Part shown: positions 43,897 to 52,960 of the stretch, piece after piece
Layout of the letters: each line of letters opens with the position of its first letter
How positions within the stretch are numbered: position 1 is the first letter of the stretch
NCBI GenBank assembly: GCA_938023735.1
Contig: CALJDK010000051.1
Coordinates: 1 to 57,996, forward strand
DNA length: 57,996 bases
Direction of reading: 5' to 3'
Origin: an uncultured Acidimicrobiales bacterium
GTDB lineage: Bacteria; Actinomycetota; Acidimicrobiia; Acidimicrobiales; SHLQ01
Translations under genes and position numbers: made by a program
The notes under the pieces: generated by a model
The model's database searches: none
The model's input: the letters and a program-made list of their open reading frames with translations, nothing else
What the model was told of the DNA's origin: nothing

Positions 43897-44541
43897 TTAC
43901 TTTCCGCCGCCGAGAACCTGGCCAAGAATTGAGCCGAGGCCACCGGTGTCGCCACCGAGCAGGCCGCCGATCTCTTCCATGACGTTTCCGTCGCCGTCGG
44001 CATCGAGCATGCCGAGGAGGCCACCGAGGGCCGGCTCGGACTCGGCAACCGTGGACTTTTCCTGGGCCAGGTGCTGCGAGACCGCATTCTGGTCGAGGGA
44101 GTTCTCGTTGCGCATCTTGCCAATGAATCCCATGACGATGGGCGCAAGGATTGGTAGCAGGCGCATCACGGTCGCCATATCGAGGCCACTCTTCTGCGAC
44201 ACGGCCGAGGCAACGTTGTCGTTGCGCCCACCAAAGATGTGTCCGAGGATCTTGGCGCCATCGGCAAGCCCACCACCACCGCCGCCGCCACCTGCAGCGC
44301 CGCCGAGCAGTCCGGCCAAGTCGCCGAGCACTGATCCGTCATGCTTGTCGAGCGCACCGAAGAGGGCCGAAGCGCCCTGCGGCGACTGCGCGTTGTTTGC
44401 CAATCCGCCCAGCAACAGTGGGAGCGCAGCAGCGATTCCCCGCTGTGTGGCGCTTTGGTCGCCTCCGATGGCGTTTGAGATCGAAGCCAGTTCGTTTCCG
44501 GTTCCGACCATTCCAAGTAGTTGTTCGAATATTCCTGACAT
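43897..44541 (-). CDS. DUF937-family protein with EF-hand-like loop
   Basis: 214 residues from ATG 44541. IFEQLLGMVGTGNE is typical of DUF937/YidB-like proteins. Glycine-rich linkers (LGGAAGGGGGGGGLADG near 86-102) separate the helical N and C parts, and near the C terminus DADGDGNVMEEIGGLLGG has the 1,3,5,12 spacing of a calcium-binding loop (dockerin/EF-hand type). No signal peptide. A member of an abundant but uncharacterised family; the calcium loop suggests metal-dependent assembly. Confidence 0.8.
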   Translation of the reverse strand: MSGIFEQLLGMVGTGNELASISNAIGGDQSATQRGIAAALPLLLGGLANNAQSPQGASALFGALDKHDGSVLGDLAGLLGGAAGGGGGGGGLADGAKILGHIFGGRNDNVASAVSQKSGLDMATVMRLLPILAPIVMGFIGKMRNENSLDQNAVSQHLAQEKSTVAESEPALGGLLGMLDADGDGNVMEEIGGLLGGDTGGLGSILGQVLGGGK

Positions 44542-44657
44542 GTGGGGGTCTCCAATAGGGATCGTGTGGCATTCCCGAAGTGAGAAGCGAACGAATCGTA
44601 GTGCATGAGAGCCAGCCACGACGTCGGCCCTGGTCATGCGACGACTACGCTTCGAGC

Positions 44658-45326
44658 ATGTCTCCCTCGGGGCCTCCCCTAACCCCCCTTCGGGGGCTTC
44701 CCTCGCGAGCACGTTCCCGGTCGGTCATGCTGGCAGGGTTTTTGGTCGGTGCTTTGGTGCTTAGCTCGTGTGCGACGCTGCGATCCGACGCTCCCGTTCA
44801 GGTAACGATTGTCGCCGAGGGCGAACCGGTACTGGCCATCGTCGACAACTGTCCTGCACTCCGCGACGTGTCGCTGCGAGACTCCGATGGCGTGGTTTGG
44901 GAAGTCACCCGCCGAAGCCCATCGCCCAATGCGGCCCAGATCGAAATGCGCATTGGTGGCACACCGAACGGCTGGGAAGCCACCACACCGCTCGAATCGC
45001 CGATGCTGCCAACCACCCGGTACACGATTCGAACCAGTCCCGGCGGCAACGAGCTCACCTTCACCATCCGCGAGCTCGAGGTTGGCCAGGCCTTCACCAA
45101 TGATGGAAACCGCGATCTCGAGCGGGCCGAAGCCTCGAAAGGATGCGACGCCGATGTGGCCTGGGGCAACCTGTGGCGGCAGGGCGCCGTGTTCTTCATC
45201 CTTGGTCTGCTCGCGTTGTTGCTGGTGGGAACGATGCTCGTGAAGTTGCTCAGCGTTTTTGTTCCACCCCGCACCGACGCCTACTTCGACGAACAAACCG
45301 AATACGGCGAGCGGGAAGAGCTCTAA
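44658..45326 (+). CDS. Membrane lipoprotein with C-terminal transmembrane helix
   Basis: 222 residues from ATG 44658; ATG 44727 is an alternative. A basic n-region and hydrophobic run lead to the lipobox LSSC (SSCATL). A 130-residue extracytoplasmic beta-type domain follows (VTIVAEGEPVLAIVDN onward), then a transmembrane helix (about 175-200, VFFILGLLALLLVGTMLV) and a short cytoplasmic tail. Topology resembles the LppM-like gene at 8289. No function recognised. The TPP riboswitch begins 64 bases downstream. Confidence 0.65.
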   Translation: MSPSGPPLTPLRGLPSRARSRSVMLAGFLVGALVLSSCATLRSDAPVQVTIVAEGEPVLAIVDNCPALRDVSLRDSDGVVWEVTRRSPSPNAAQIEMRIGGTPNGWEATTPLESPMLPTTRYTIRTSPGGNELTFTIRELEVGQAFTNDGNRDLERAEASKGCDADVAWGNLWRQGAVFFILGLLALLLVGTMLVKLLSVFVPPRTDAYFDEQTEYGEREEL

Positions 45327-45390
45327 GTCGAGCCAGCCGACCCACTCTCATCGAGATTCTGTTGCTATCGTCGGGTACGAAGCCACATAC

Positions 45391-45477
45391 ATCCGGGGAG
45401 CCCAAGAACGTTGGGCTGAGAGGACGAGCACCACTCGTCGACCCGCACACCTGATCTGGATAATGCCAGCGGAGGAA
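45391..45477 (+). promoter_or_regulatory. TPP (THI-box) riboswitch
   Basis: The consensus elements are all present: GGGGAGCCC, GGCTGAGAGG, ACCC, then ACCTGATCTGGATAATGCC and AGCGGAGG. The ATG at 45481 lies 3 bases after the aptamer end and the ribosome site GGAGGAAG (45471-45478) is part of the 3' strand, so TPP binding should block translation of the thiB gene. This identifies the downstream operon as thiamine uptake. Confidence 0.95.
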
Positions 45478-45480
45478 GCC

Positions 45481-46623
45481 ATGAAATTGTCCCTACATCA
45501 CCTCGTGTATCTCGCGTTGTTTGCGCTCATCGCGAGCGCCTGCGGGTCGGCCGACGGCGATATCGCGACGTCGGGAGCACCGGCAAGCAGCACGCCTACT
45601 GAAGACACCGCTCCTGCTGAAGACGCTTCAGAAGAAGACAAGTCAGAAGAAGACGAGCCGCTCGCCACAGACACGCCCTTGGGCATCACGCTCATCACCC
45701 ACGATTCGTTCGCTCTTTCCGACGAGACGCTCGAGGCGTTCACGAACGAAACCGGCATCGAGGTCGAACAGCTCGCCTCGGGCGATGCGGGTCAGATGGT
45801 CAGCGAAGCCATACTGACCGCCGGGAACCCCATCGGCGATGTCATGTTCGGCATCGACAACACGTTTCTGCAACGGGGTCTCGATGCGGGCATCTTCTCG
45901 GTCTATGAGTCGCCAAATCTCGTGAACGTCCCCGACGAGTTTCAACTCGACCCGACCCACCGGGTGACACCGATCGACTACGGCGATGTGTGCGCCAACT
46001 ACTGGATCTCCGAGCTCGACGGACCTCCGCCAACCTCCCTCGACGACCTCATCGATCCCGCGTACGCCGATCAGTTCGTTACCGAGAACCCCGAAACCTC
46101 TTCGCCCGGACTCGCCTTCCTTCTGGCCACCATCGCCAAGTATGGCGACGGGTGGGAGGACTACTGGACAGCGCTTCGCGACAACGGCGTCGTCATCACG
46201 GCCGGCTGGGAGGACGCTTACTACGGCGAGTTCATCGCCGGCGGCGGCACCCGGCCCATCGTCACCTCGTATGCGTCAAGCCCACCGGCCGAGGTCATCT
46301 TCGCCGACCCGCCGGTCGACACGGCGCCCACAGGCGTGCTGCTCGACAGTTGTTTCCGCCAGATCGAATTTGCCGGCGTGCTCGAGGGCAGCGGAAACGT
46401 CGACGCCGCCCAACAACTGATCGACTTCATGCTGTCCCCAACCTTCCAAGAAGACGTGCCGCTCAACATGTTTGTCTTCCCGGTAATCGAGAACGCTCAG
46501 CTTCCCGACGAGTTCGTTGAGTTCGCCGAAATTGCGGAGAATCCGCTCACCATCGATCCGGAAACGATCGAAGCGAACCGCAACGCGTGGACCGAGCGGT
46601 GGGTAGAGCTCGTGCTGCGCTGA
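45481..46623 (+). CDS. thiB: Thiamine ABC transporter substrate-binding lipoprotein
   Basis: 380 residues from ATG 45481. Signal peptide with lipobox (IASAC, Cys near 20), then an acidic Glu/Asp/Lys/Ser linker (about 25-60) with a 15-nt tandem duplication at 45628-45657. The rest is a type II periplasmic binding-protein fold (ITLITHDSFALSDETLEAF, DVMFGIDNTFLQRGLDAG, TPIDYGDVCANYW), as in ThiB/TbpA that bind thiamine and TPP. Riboswitch control and linkage to the two transporter genes support the assignment. Overlaps thiP by the TGATG at 46621-46625. Confidence 0.93.
   Translation: MKLSLHHLVYLALFALIASACGSADGDIATSGAPASSTPTEDTAPAEDASEEDKSEEDEPLATDTPLGITLITHDSFALSDETLEAFTNETGIEVEQLASGDAGQMVSEAILTAGNPIGDVMFGIDNTFLQRGLDAGIFSVYESPNLVNVPDEFQLDPTHRVTPIDYGDVCANYWISELDGPPPTSLDDLIDPAYADQFVTENPETSSPGLAFLLATIAKYGDGWEDYWTALRDNGVVITAGWEDAYYGEFIAGGGTRPIVTSYASSPPAEVIFADPPVDTAPTGVLLDSCFRQIEFAGVLEGSGNVDAAQQLIDFMLSPTFQEDVPLNMFVFPVIENAQLPDEFVEFAEIAENPLTIDPETIEANRNAWTERWVELVLR
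45628..45657. repeat. 2 x 15-bp tandem repeat in ThiB linker
   Basis: TCAGAAGAAGACAAG then TCAGAAGAAGACGAG. Encodes the Ser-Glu-Glu-Asp linker after the lipidated cysteine. Confidence 0.85.
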
Positions 46624-48278
46624 TGCCGTTCCGACTCCTTCGAGGGGCAGTGTTCGCATTGCCGGCGCTCTTTGGCGTTGTGTTCTTTGCCTACCCGGTT
46701 GGGTCCATCATTGCGCGAGGTCTCAGCTCGGCCAGCGGCGACCGGGTTCAGCAGGTTCTTTCCGGGAGTTCCTTCGGCGGCATCGTGTGGTTCTCGGTAT
46801 GGCAGGCCGTTGCGTCGACGCTGCTCACCGTCATCGTGGCGCTTCCGGCTGCCTACGTGCTGGCTCGGTTCGATATCGCCGGCCAGCGGGTAGCTCGAGC
46901 GCTGCTCGTGGTTCCCTTTGTCTTGCCGACGGTGGTGGTCGCGGGCGCTTTTGAGGCCGTGTTCACCCGCTTTGGACTCGACGACGGGGCACTCGTGCTG
47001 CGCCACACTCCCTACGCCGTGCTGCTCGCGCACGTGTTCTTCAACTACGCCGTAGTGGTGCGAATCGTCAGCACCTTCTGGGATCAGCTCGATCAACGGC
47101 CCGAGGAAGCAGCTCGCGTCCTGGGAGCAACCGCCGCCCAAACGATGTTGCAGGTAACACTCCCCCGCCTTCGCCCGGCCATCAGCTCGGCGGCATCGAT
47201 CGTGTTTCTCTTTTCCTTTACCTCCTTCGGTGTCATCTTGCTTCTGGGTGGACCGAGGTTGGCAACCGTCGAGACCGAAATCTGGCGGTACGCGGTGAGC
47301 CGCACCGAGTTCGATGTGGCGGCGGCGTTGGCACTGCTCCAGCTCGTTGCCGTGGTGCTGTTGGTGATCGTTACAACTCGGACCGAGAAGAACCGGGCCA
47401 TCGATTCCTCGACGGTTGCGAGACTCTCGTCAACCCGGCCGCAAGGCCGCCAGTGGGTGCTGGTGGCGGTGGTGACGGGTAGCGCAATCGCGTTGCTGGG
47501 CGTGCCGATTCTGACCCTGATCGAGCGGTCGCTCTCGACCGGCGATGGCTACGGCCTCTCCAACTATTCGGCGTTGGCCGACCCGGTTAACCTGCTGCCG
47601 GTCTCGCCCACCAAAGCTCTTACCAACTCACTCGTCTACGCCGCTATCGCCGCAGGAATCTCGATGGTCGTCGGCGGCATGGCGGCGCTTTCGATGCAGC
47701 GACCAACAGGCACCGGGGCGAAGCCAGGAACAAACCGGATCACCTCATTGGCCAAAACTGGGCTTCTCGATATCGGGCTCACGCTGCCGCTCGGCACCTC
47801 TGCGGTCACGCTGGGGCTAGGCATTCTCATCAGCCTCGACGAATCGCCGCTCGACTTTCGCACCCGTTGGTGGATCGTGCCGGTAGCCCACGCCATCATC
47901 GGCATTCCGTTTGTGCTGCGTGGCGTCGTGCCCGCGATTCGCGGGATCGGCCCTCACCTGCGCGAGGCGGCCGCAACCCTCGGCGCATCGCCCACCACAA
48001 TCATTCGGGAGATCGATTTGCCACTGGTGACCCGTGCGCTGCTGGTAGGCGCGGCCTTTGCCTTTGCCGTTTCGCTGGGCGAATTTGGAGCCACATCGTT
48101 TGTTCCCCGCCGGCCCGAAACCACCACCGCCCCCATTGCTATTTTCCGACTGCTCGGCCAGCCGGGCGATATTCTTCGCGGACAAGCGATGGCCCTGAGT
48201 GTGATTCTGATGGTGATTACCGCGTTGTCGGCCCTGATAATCGAGCGGGCCTCTGGCACCGACCGAGGGTTGCTATGA
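46623..48278 (+). CDS. thiP: Thiamine ABC transporter permease
   Basis: 551 residues from ATG 46623. Two permease units in one chain, each of about six membrane helices, with EAA loops EEAARVLGATAAQTMLQV (near 165) and REAAATLGASPTTIIREI (near 448), which contact the ATPase. The fused double permease is the ThiP/FbpB type. It sits between thiB and thiQ with 4-base overlaps on both sides, so the three are co-translated. It moves thiamine (or TPP) across the cytoplasmic membrane. Under the TPP riboswitch. Confidence 0.93.
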   Translation: MPFRLLRGAVFALPALFGVVFFAYPVGSIIARGLSSASGDRVQQVLSGSSFGGIVWFSVWQAVASTLLTVIVALPAAYVLARFDIAGQRVARALLVVPFVLPTVVVAGAFEAVFTRFGLDDGALVLRHTPYAVLLAHVFFNYAVVVRIVSTFWDQLDQRPEEAARVLGATAAQTMLQVTLPRLRPAISSAASIVFLFSFTSFGVILLLGGPRLATVETEIWRYAVSRTEFDVAAALALLQLVAVVLLVIVTTRTEKNRAIDSSTVARLSSTRPQGRQWVLVAVVTGSAIALLGVPILTLIERSLSTGDGYGLSNYSALADPVNLLPVSPTKALTNSLVYAAIAAGISMVVGGMAALSMQRPTGTGAKPGTNRITSLAKTGLLDIGLTLPLGTSAVTLGLGILISLDESPLDFRTRWWIVPVAHAIIGIPFVLRGVVPAIRGIGPHLREAAATLGASPTTIIREIDLPLVTRALLVGAAFAFAVSLGEFGATSFVPRRPETTTAPIAIFRLLGQPGDILRGQAMALSVILMVITALSALIIERASGTDRGLL

Positions 48279-49261
48279 CCGGTCTGCGCGTCGATGGCGT
48301 CACGGTCCAATTTGGCGCCACCACGGCAGTCGACGACGTTTCCCTTCAGGTCAACCCTGGCGAGATCGTCGCGCTGCTTGGCCCCAGCGGCTGCGGCAAG
48401 AGCACGCTGCTGCGCGTTATCGCCGGACTTGCGATGCCAGCCAACGGATCGGTTCTCTGGAACGGGGTCGATCTTGGGTCGCAACCCCCCGAAGCCCGGG
48501 GCTTTGGTCTCATGTTCCAAGATCATGCGCTGTTCCCGCACCGCAACGTTGCCGACAACGTGGGTTTCGGACTCAAGATGCAGCGGAAAGGTACGGCTGA
48601 CAGGCAGCGGCGGGTTGACGAGATGCTCGAGTTGGTCGACCTTGCCGGCTACGGCCCGCGGACGGTCGACTCGCTGTCGGGCGGCGAGGCGCAGCGAGTT
48701 GCTCTTGCCCGAGCGTTGGCGCCCTCGCCGCAGCTCTTGATGCTCGACGAGCCGCTCGGTTCGCTGGACCGCTCGCTTCGTGATCGGCTGGCCATCGATA
48801 TTCGAGACGTGCTGAAGCGTCTGGGTCAGTCAGCCGTGCACGTGACCCACGATCAGGACGAAGCGTTTACCGTGGCCGACAGCGTTGCCATCATGCGGGC
48901 CGGCTCTGTGGTCCGCCATGGCACGCCGCACGACCTTTGGAATGATCCGGCCACGGCGTTCGTGGCTGACTTCCTCGGTCACCCCAACATCCTCGATGAC
49001 GCCCAAGGGTTCGGGGGCCCTTCGGGCTCGGCGGTGCTACGCATCGACGCCATCACGTTCTGCGACGCAACCACCCCCGGTGCAATCGCGGGCACCGTGG
49101 CGGCGATGTGGTTTCGGGGCGATCACTTTCGGGTCCAGGTAGAAACCACAATGGGGCCGCTGGTGGCTCTATCTTCAGAGGGCGGCTCTTCGGCTTCGCT
49201 CACCCCTGGTGATCAGGTCCACCTCCGCATTCGACCCGACGGGTTCTCGCCGCTTCGCTAA
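48275..49261 (+). CDS. thiQ: Thiamine ABC transporter ATPase
   Basis: 328 residues from ATG 48275. Walker A GPSGCGKST, Q loop in LMFQDHALFPHRNV, signature LSGGEAQRVALARAL, Walker B LLMLDEPLGSLD and switch His in VTHDQDEAF. C-terminal about 90 residues form a TOBE-type regulatory domain, longer than in E. coli ThiQ. It powers import of thiamine by ThiBP. The stop overlaps the stop of the convergent thiD gene by 2-3 bases (49258-49261). Confidence 0.93.
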   Translation: MTGLRVDGVTVQFGATTAVDDVSLQVNPGEIVALLGPSGCGKSTLLRVIAGLAMPANGSVLWNGVDLGSQPPEARGFGLMFQDHALFPHRNVADNVGFGLKMQRKGTADRQRRVDEMLELVDLAGYGPRTVDSLSGGEAQRVALARALAPSPQLLMLDEPLGSLDRSLRDRLAIDIRDVLKRLGQSAVHVTHDQDEAFTVADSVAIMRAGSVVRHGTPHDLWNDPATAFVADFLGHPNILDDAQGFGGPSGSAVLRIDAITFCDATTPGAIAGTVAAMWFRGDHFRVQVETTMGPLVALSSEGGSSASLTPGDQVHLRIRPDGFSPLR

Positions 49262-50001
49262 CGCCCGCCGTTCGAAGGTACTTCGTCCGGGTACTCCCAG
49301 TGCATTTGGTCGATGGGGCCTGGACCGGCACCCAACTGCCAATCGACCGCCCCCTCGATGCTGGTGGTAACCCACGATTTTGCAGTCGCGAGCGCCACGG
49401 TGAGTGAGTCGCCGCTGGCCAGTCGGGCGGTTACTCCAGCTGAGAAAGTGTCGCCGGTGCCGCGGGTGTTGGAGGTGGTGATCTGGTCGGCGCGAAGTTC
49501 GCTACCGTCGCTCACCGTGTCGTGGCCTTGGTTGGTAACCACCGACACTGCAGCCAACGAAAGGTCGATGAGTTCGGCCTCGAACCGGTTTGGCGTCGCC
49601 AGCACCGCATGAGGAAGAAGCCGCTCATAGGCCGCAATGGTGCTGTCTTGCACAAAAGGCTGACCGGTTCGGTTTACCAGAACGGGGTCGACCACCAGGT
49701 TGGGCAGCCGACCGGACTCGGCGTAGGCGGTGACAACATCCACCAGTCCAGCGCTCGGCAACAGGCCAGTCTTGACCGCCACCACCTCAAGGTCCGACAA
49801 CACCCCTTCAAGCTGCGCCTGAAGCTGTGCCGGCTCCACCGGCCAGAACGCATTTACCGTCTGGGTGGTCTGTGCGGTCACTGCAGTGAGCGCCGTGGCG
49901 CCGTGAACCCCAAATGCCGCGAAGGTACGTAGATCGGCCTGCATACCTGCACCCCCAATAGGGTCTGAGCCTGCGATGGTAAGCGCAACCGGTGGAGTCA
50001 T
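49258..50001 (-). CDS. thiD: Hydroxymethylpyrimidine/phosphomethylpyrimidine kinase, shortened ThiD
   Basis: 247 residues from ATG 50001, the proper start for MTPPVALTIAGSDPIGGAG. The ribokinase-like motifs GGAGMQADLRTF, TAVTAQTTQTV, TGLLP, VVDPV and TPNRFEA match ThiD, which makes HMP-PP for thiamine synthesis. Two features are unusual: the loop between TPNRFEA and the strand VVTNQGHD is about 20 residues shorter, and the catalytic-anion loop reads NTRGTGDTF instead of NTHGTGCTL, giving Asp as in pyridoxal kinase and ribokinase. It converges on thiQ, so it is not under the riboswitch. Confidence 0.85.
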   Translation of the reverse strand: MTPPVALTIAGSDPIGGAGMQADLRTFAAFGVHGATALTAVTAQTTQTVNAFWPVEPAQLQAQLEGVLSDLEVVAVKTGLLPSAGLVDVVTAYAESGRLPNLVVDPVLVNRTGQPFVQDSTIAAYERLLPHAVLATPNRFEAELIDLSLAAVSVVTNQGHDTVSDGSELRADQITTSNTRGTGDTFSAGVTARLASGDSLTVALATAKSWVTTSIEGAVDWQLGAGPGPIDQMHWEYPDEVPSNGGR

Positions 50002-50021
50002 GAGTTCTTCGAAGGCTATCG

Positions 50022-52904
50022 CTAGCGCTGCTTGGCCCGGGTGTCTACACCTTCGGGCAACAGATTGGCCTTGGACTGGCCATCCCACACGAGATTTTCG
50101 AGCTCTGACGGATCCAATGGACGAGCGATGACATACCCCTGGATCTGTTCGCAGCCAATCTCGCGCAGCTTCTCAAACTGCGGTGCAGTCTCAACACCCT
50201 CGGCAACGATCGTCACGCCGAGCGAGCGACACATGGTTACCACCATGTCGACGATCGACGTGTCGTTCTTTTCCTCGATGCCATCCACCAGCATCCGGTC
50301 CATCTTCAACACATCGAGCGGCAGTTCCTGCAGATAGCCAAGCGACGAGTAGCCCGAGCCGAAGTCGTCAACCGCAACAACGACACCTAGGCGACGCGAC
50401 CCTTCAAGGTTCTCGCGGACCACATCAAGATCCCGAACCACAGCGGTCTCGGTCATTTCCAAAATCAGGCTCGTCGGATCAATTCCTGACTCATCGAGCA
50501 ACTTCTTGAGTTCATCGACAAAGTCGAGCTTGGTGAGCTGCTGGGACGACACGTTGACCGACATCGATAGCGGTGCAGCCTCGTGGACCGTGTTCCACTC
50601 CTGAAGCTGCTCGACCGCCATGCGCAGCAGCTTTGGCCCAAGCGTGCTGATAAGACCCGACTGCTCGGCCATCTCGATGAACTGATCGGGGGCGACCGGA
50701 CCGTATCCGGGACGGTCCCACCGAGCAAGCGCTTCGACGAAGGCCACCTGGCCAGTGTCGACGTCGATAACCGGCTGGTAGGCAAACCGGAGTTCGTCGT
50801 TGCCGGTGGCCTTGCGGAGCGCCATGTCAAGGTCGTGGCTTTGGGCGACCTCTTCGCGCATTCCGGCGTCGAAGATCTCGATGCGGTTCCGGCCGGTCTC
50901 CTTGGCGCGGTACATGGCGTTGTCGGCGTCGGCCAAGAGCTCCTCGGCGTTGAGGTTTCCACCCGAGGCGACCACGATGCCCACACTCACCGAGGTGAAC
51001 ACTTCCTGACCAGCAATATCGAATGGTTCGTCGAGGGCAACCCGGACTCGCTCGCCCAAGGCAAGCGCGTCTTCTTCACCACGGAGGCCTTCGGCCAAGA
51101 TGACGAACTCGTCACCGCCGAATCGCGAGAGAAGGTCCGATGGCCGAAGCGCGTTTCGCGAACGCGACGTCACCTGACACAACAGATCATCGCCCGCCTG
51201 GTGACCAAGGGTGTCGTTAACCTGCTTGAAGCGATCAAGGTCGAGAAACAGCAGCGCGAGGGGTGAAAGCGACTCGGCCGACCTGATGAGCGCCCGGTCA
51301 AGTTCCTCGGAGAGAACATTTCGGTTCGGGAGCCCGGTCAGCGCATCGTGGTTGGCCTGATACTCGAGCTCTCGTTCGAACGCGACACGTTCGGAGATAT
51401 CACGGATCAAACCGGTGTACGCGACCTCGTTGTCGACGCTGAGGCGGCTCACCGTGAGGTGAGTGGGGGCTACTTGACCATCGAAACGGCGAATCGACAC
51501 TTCGAGTCCGCCACCGCCCGAAGCCTCTGCGGCCATGAAACTATGTCCGAGAACATCGGCTGGGGGCATCACGAAGAGTTCGTTGACCGACTCGCCGACA
51601 AGCTGGTGAGCGTCGCAGGAAAAGAGCTGCTCCGCGGCGGCGTTGACGGCCGTCACCACACCGAGACGATCGGTTTCGATGATTCCTTCAGCGGCGGTTT
51701 CAAGAATCGTCTGGGTGCGAGTTTCGGTCTCGACCAGCCGCTGGTTGGAGTTCTCGAGGGCAACCGTTCGCCGTGCTTCTCGCTCAGCGTTGGCAACCAG
51801 TTCGTTGGTCATCACGTTGAACGCCCGAGAAAGCTCGCCGATCTCGTCGTTCGCGTGTACCCGCGCCCGCTGACTCAGATCGCCCTCGGCAACCGCGTTG
51901 GCCACATCTCGGAGGGCCAAAAGGGGCTTGGTGACCCGCCGACCCAACCACCAACCGATCATCAGAACCAGCGCAAGACCAAGGCCGAGACCAACGAGCA
52001 AGGCAACACGGAAGTCTTCCGATGCGGCCAGCGCCTCGTCGACATCTTGTTGCACCACAATTCCCCAGTTGGTCTCACTCAGGAACTGCGTGGCAGCGAC
52101 GACTTCAATGCCCCGGTGATCCGACAGGCCGAAACTTGTTGCCGATCGTCCCGCAGCTGCCCGAGCCACCGGGGTTCGCGTCTCGGCAATACCGGGCCAC
52201 ATCGTTCCCCGCTCCGCCGAACGAGAGTCGAGCAGAAGGTCGACCTGGTCGGACCGTTCGGAACCTACGAGCAGTGTTTCGCCCGTGGACAAAAGGGCCG
52301 TGTAGTCACGGATAACCCTCTGGAGCGACGTCGTCTCGTACTCGGCGAGCACCCAGCCGGTCACTCGACCGTCTTCGATGACCCGGTCCACAAGCTGGTG
52401 CACGGGCCGGCCGGCGCGTTCTCGCAAACGGCCCATCGCAGTACCGTCCTGTTCGGGATCGAGCACCAAACCGTCAATCCGTTCGTCCATCGAACCATCG
52501 CTCGAGACCGCAAGGGTTCCGTCGCTGGAGAGGATCGCAAGCGCAACCAAATCGTCGCCGTAGAGATCGATGACCTCGCGCAGCGAATTGGGCGACACCG
52601 CCGGGTCGAGCACGGCGGCGTCGCCGATCACCCGATCTAACGATCGCTGCTGCGAACCAACCTCGAGTTGCAGGCGGCTCAGCTGGTTGGCGGCGAGCGC
52701 CTCGACTCGGAGCGTGGCGTCGAGCCTTTGCGCCGCCTGGAGGCGCTGCCAGCCAATGCCGCCACCGACCATCAGCGGAACGAGAGTAACGAGAACGAAC
52801 GCTGTCGTGAGCAGGGGTCGCAACGGCACGCGCGACATCCGGTCGCGCAGGTTCCGCCCAAGACTGCGCAGAAGAGAGAAGTTGGACGGCTCAGACACCA
52901 CCAA
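50022..52904 (-). CDS. Membrane sensor GGDEF-EAL protein
   Basis: 960 residues. An N-terminal transmembrane helix (about 31-50) leads to an extracytoplasmic sensor (about 55-290, Cache-like), a second helix (295-320), a HAMP segment (about 320-375), a coiled segment, a PAS domain (395-510), GGDEF (520-685; intact FGGDEF near 595) and EAL (695-945, FVEALARW and LEMTETAV, VDDFGSGYSSLGYL, LKMDRMLV, IVAEGVET). Both catalytic signatures are intact, so it may make or break c-di-GMP in response to an external ligand. It is the second such protein here and may serve the BcsB-like exopolysaccharide operon. Lies 20 bases upstream of thiD on the same strand. Confidence 0.92.
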   Translation of the reverse strand: MVVSEPSNFSLLRSLGRNLRDRMSRVPLRPLLTTAFVLVTLVPLMVGGGIGWQRLQAAQRLDATLRVEALAANQLSRLQLEVGSQQRSLDRVIGDAAVLDPAVSPNSLREVIDLYGDDLVALAILSSDGTLAVSSDGSMDERIDGLVLDPEQDGTAMGRLRERAGRPVHQLVDRVIEDGRVTGWVLAEYETTSLQRVIRDYTALLSTGETLLVGSERSDQVDLLLDSRSAERGTMWPGIAETRTPVARAAAGRSATSFGLSDHRGIEVVAATQFLSETNWGIVVQQDVDEALAASEDFRVALLVGLGLGLALVLMIGWWLGRRVTKPLLALRDVANAVAEGDLSQRARVHANDEIGELSRAFNVMTNELVANAEREARRTVALENSNQRLVETETRTQTILETAAEGIIETDRLGVVTAVNAAAEQLFSCDAHQLVGESVNELFVMPPADVLGHSFMAAEASGGGGLEVSIRRFDGQVAPTHLTVSRLSVDNEVAYTGLIRDISERVAFERELEYQANHDALTGLPNRNVLSEELDRALIRSAESLSPLALLFLDLDRFKQVNDTLGHQAGDDLLCQVTSRSRNALRPSDLLSRFGGDEFVILAEGLRGEEDALALGERVRVALDEPFDIAGQEVFTSVSVGIVVASGGNLNAEELLADADNAMYRAKETGRNRIEIFDAGMREEVAQSHDLDMALRKATGNDELRFAYQPVIDVDTGQVAFVEALARWDRPGYGPVAPDQFIEMAEQSGLISTLGPKLLRMAVEQLQEWNTVHEAAPLSMSVNVSSQQLTKLDFVDELKKLLDESGIDPTSLILEMTETAVVRDLDVVRENLEGSRRLGVVVAVDDFGSGYSSLGYLQELPLDVLKMDRMLVDGIEEKNDTSIVDMVVTMCRSLGVTIVAEGVETAPQFEKLREIGCEQIQGYVIARPLDPSELENLVWDGQSKANLLPEGVDTRAKQR

Positions 52905-52960
52905 TCTATCGGCATATTCGCCGTGGATCGTAGGAGCCCAGGGTTGTGAAACGCTGCCGT

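Noticed and set aside
51348..52640. Plus-strand open frame (430 codons) inside the sensor GGDEF-EAL gene
   Set aside because: Antisense shadow; no signal or motif, and the minus-frame domains are unambiguous.
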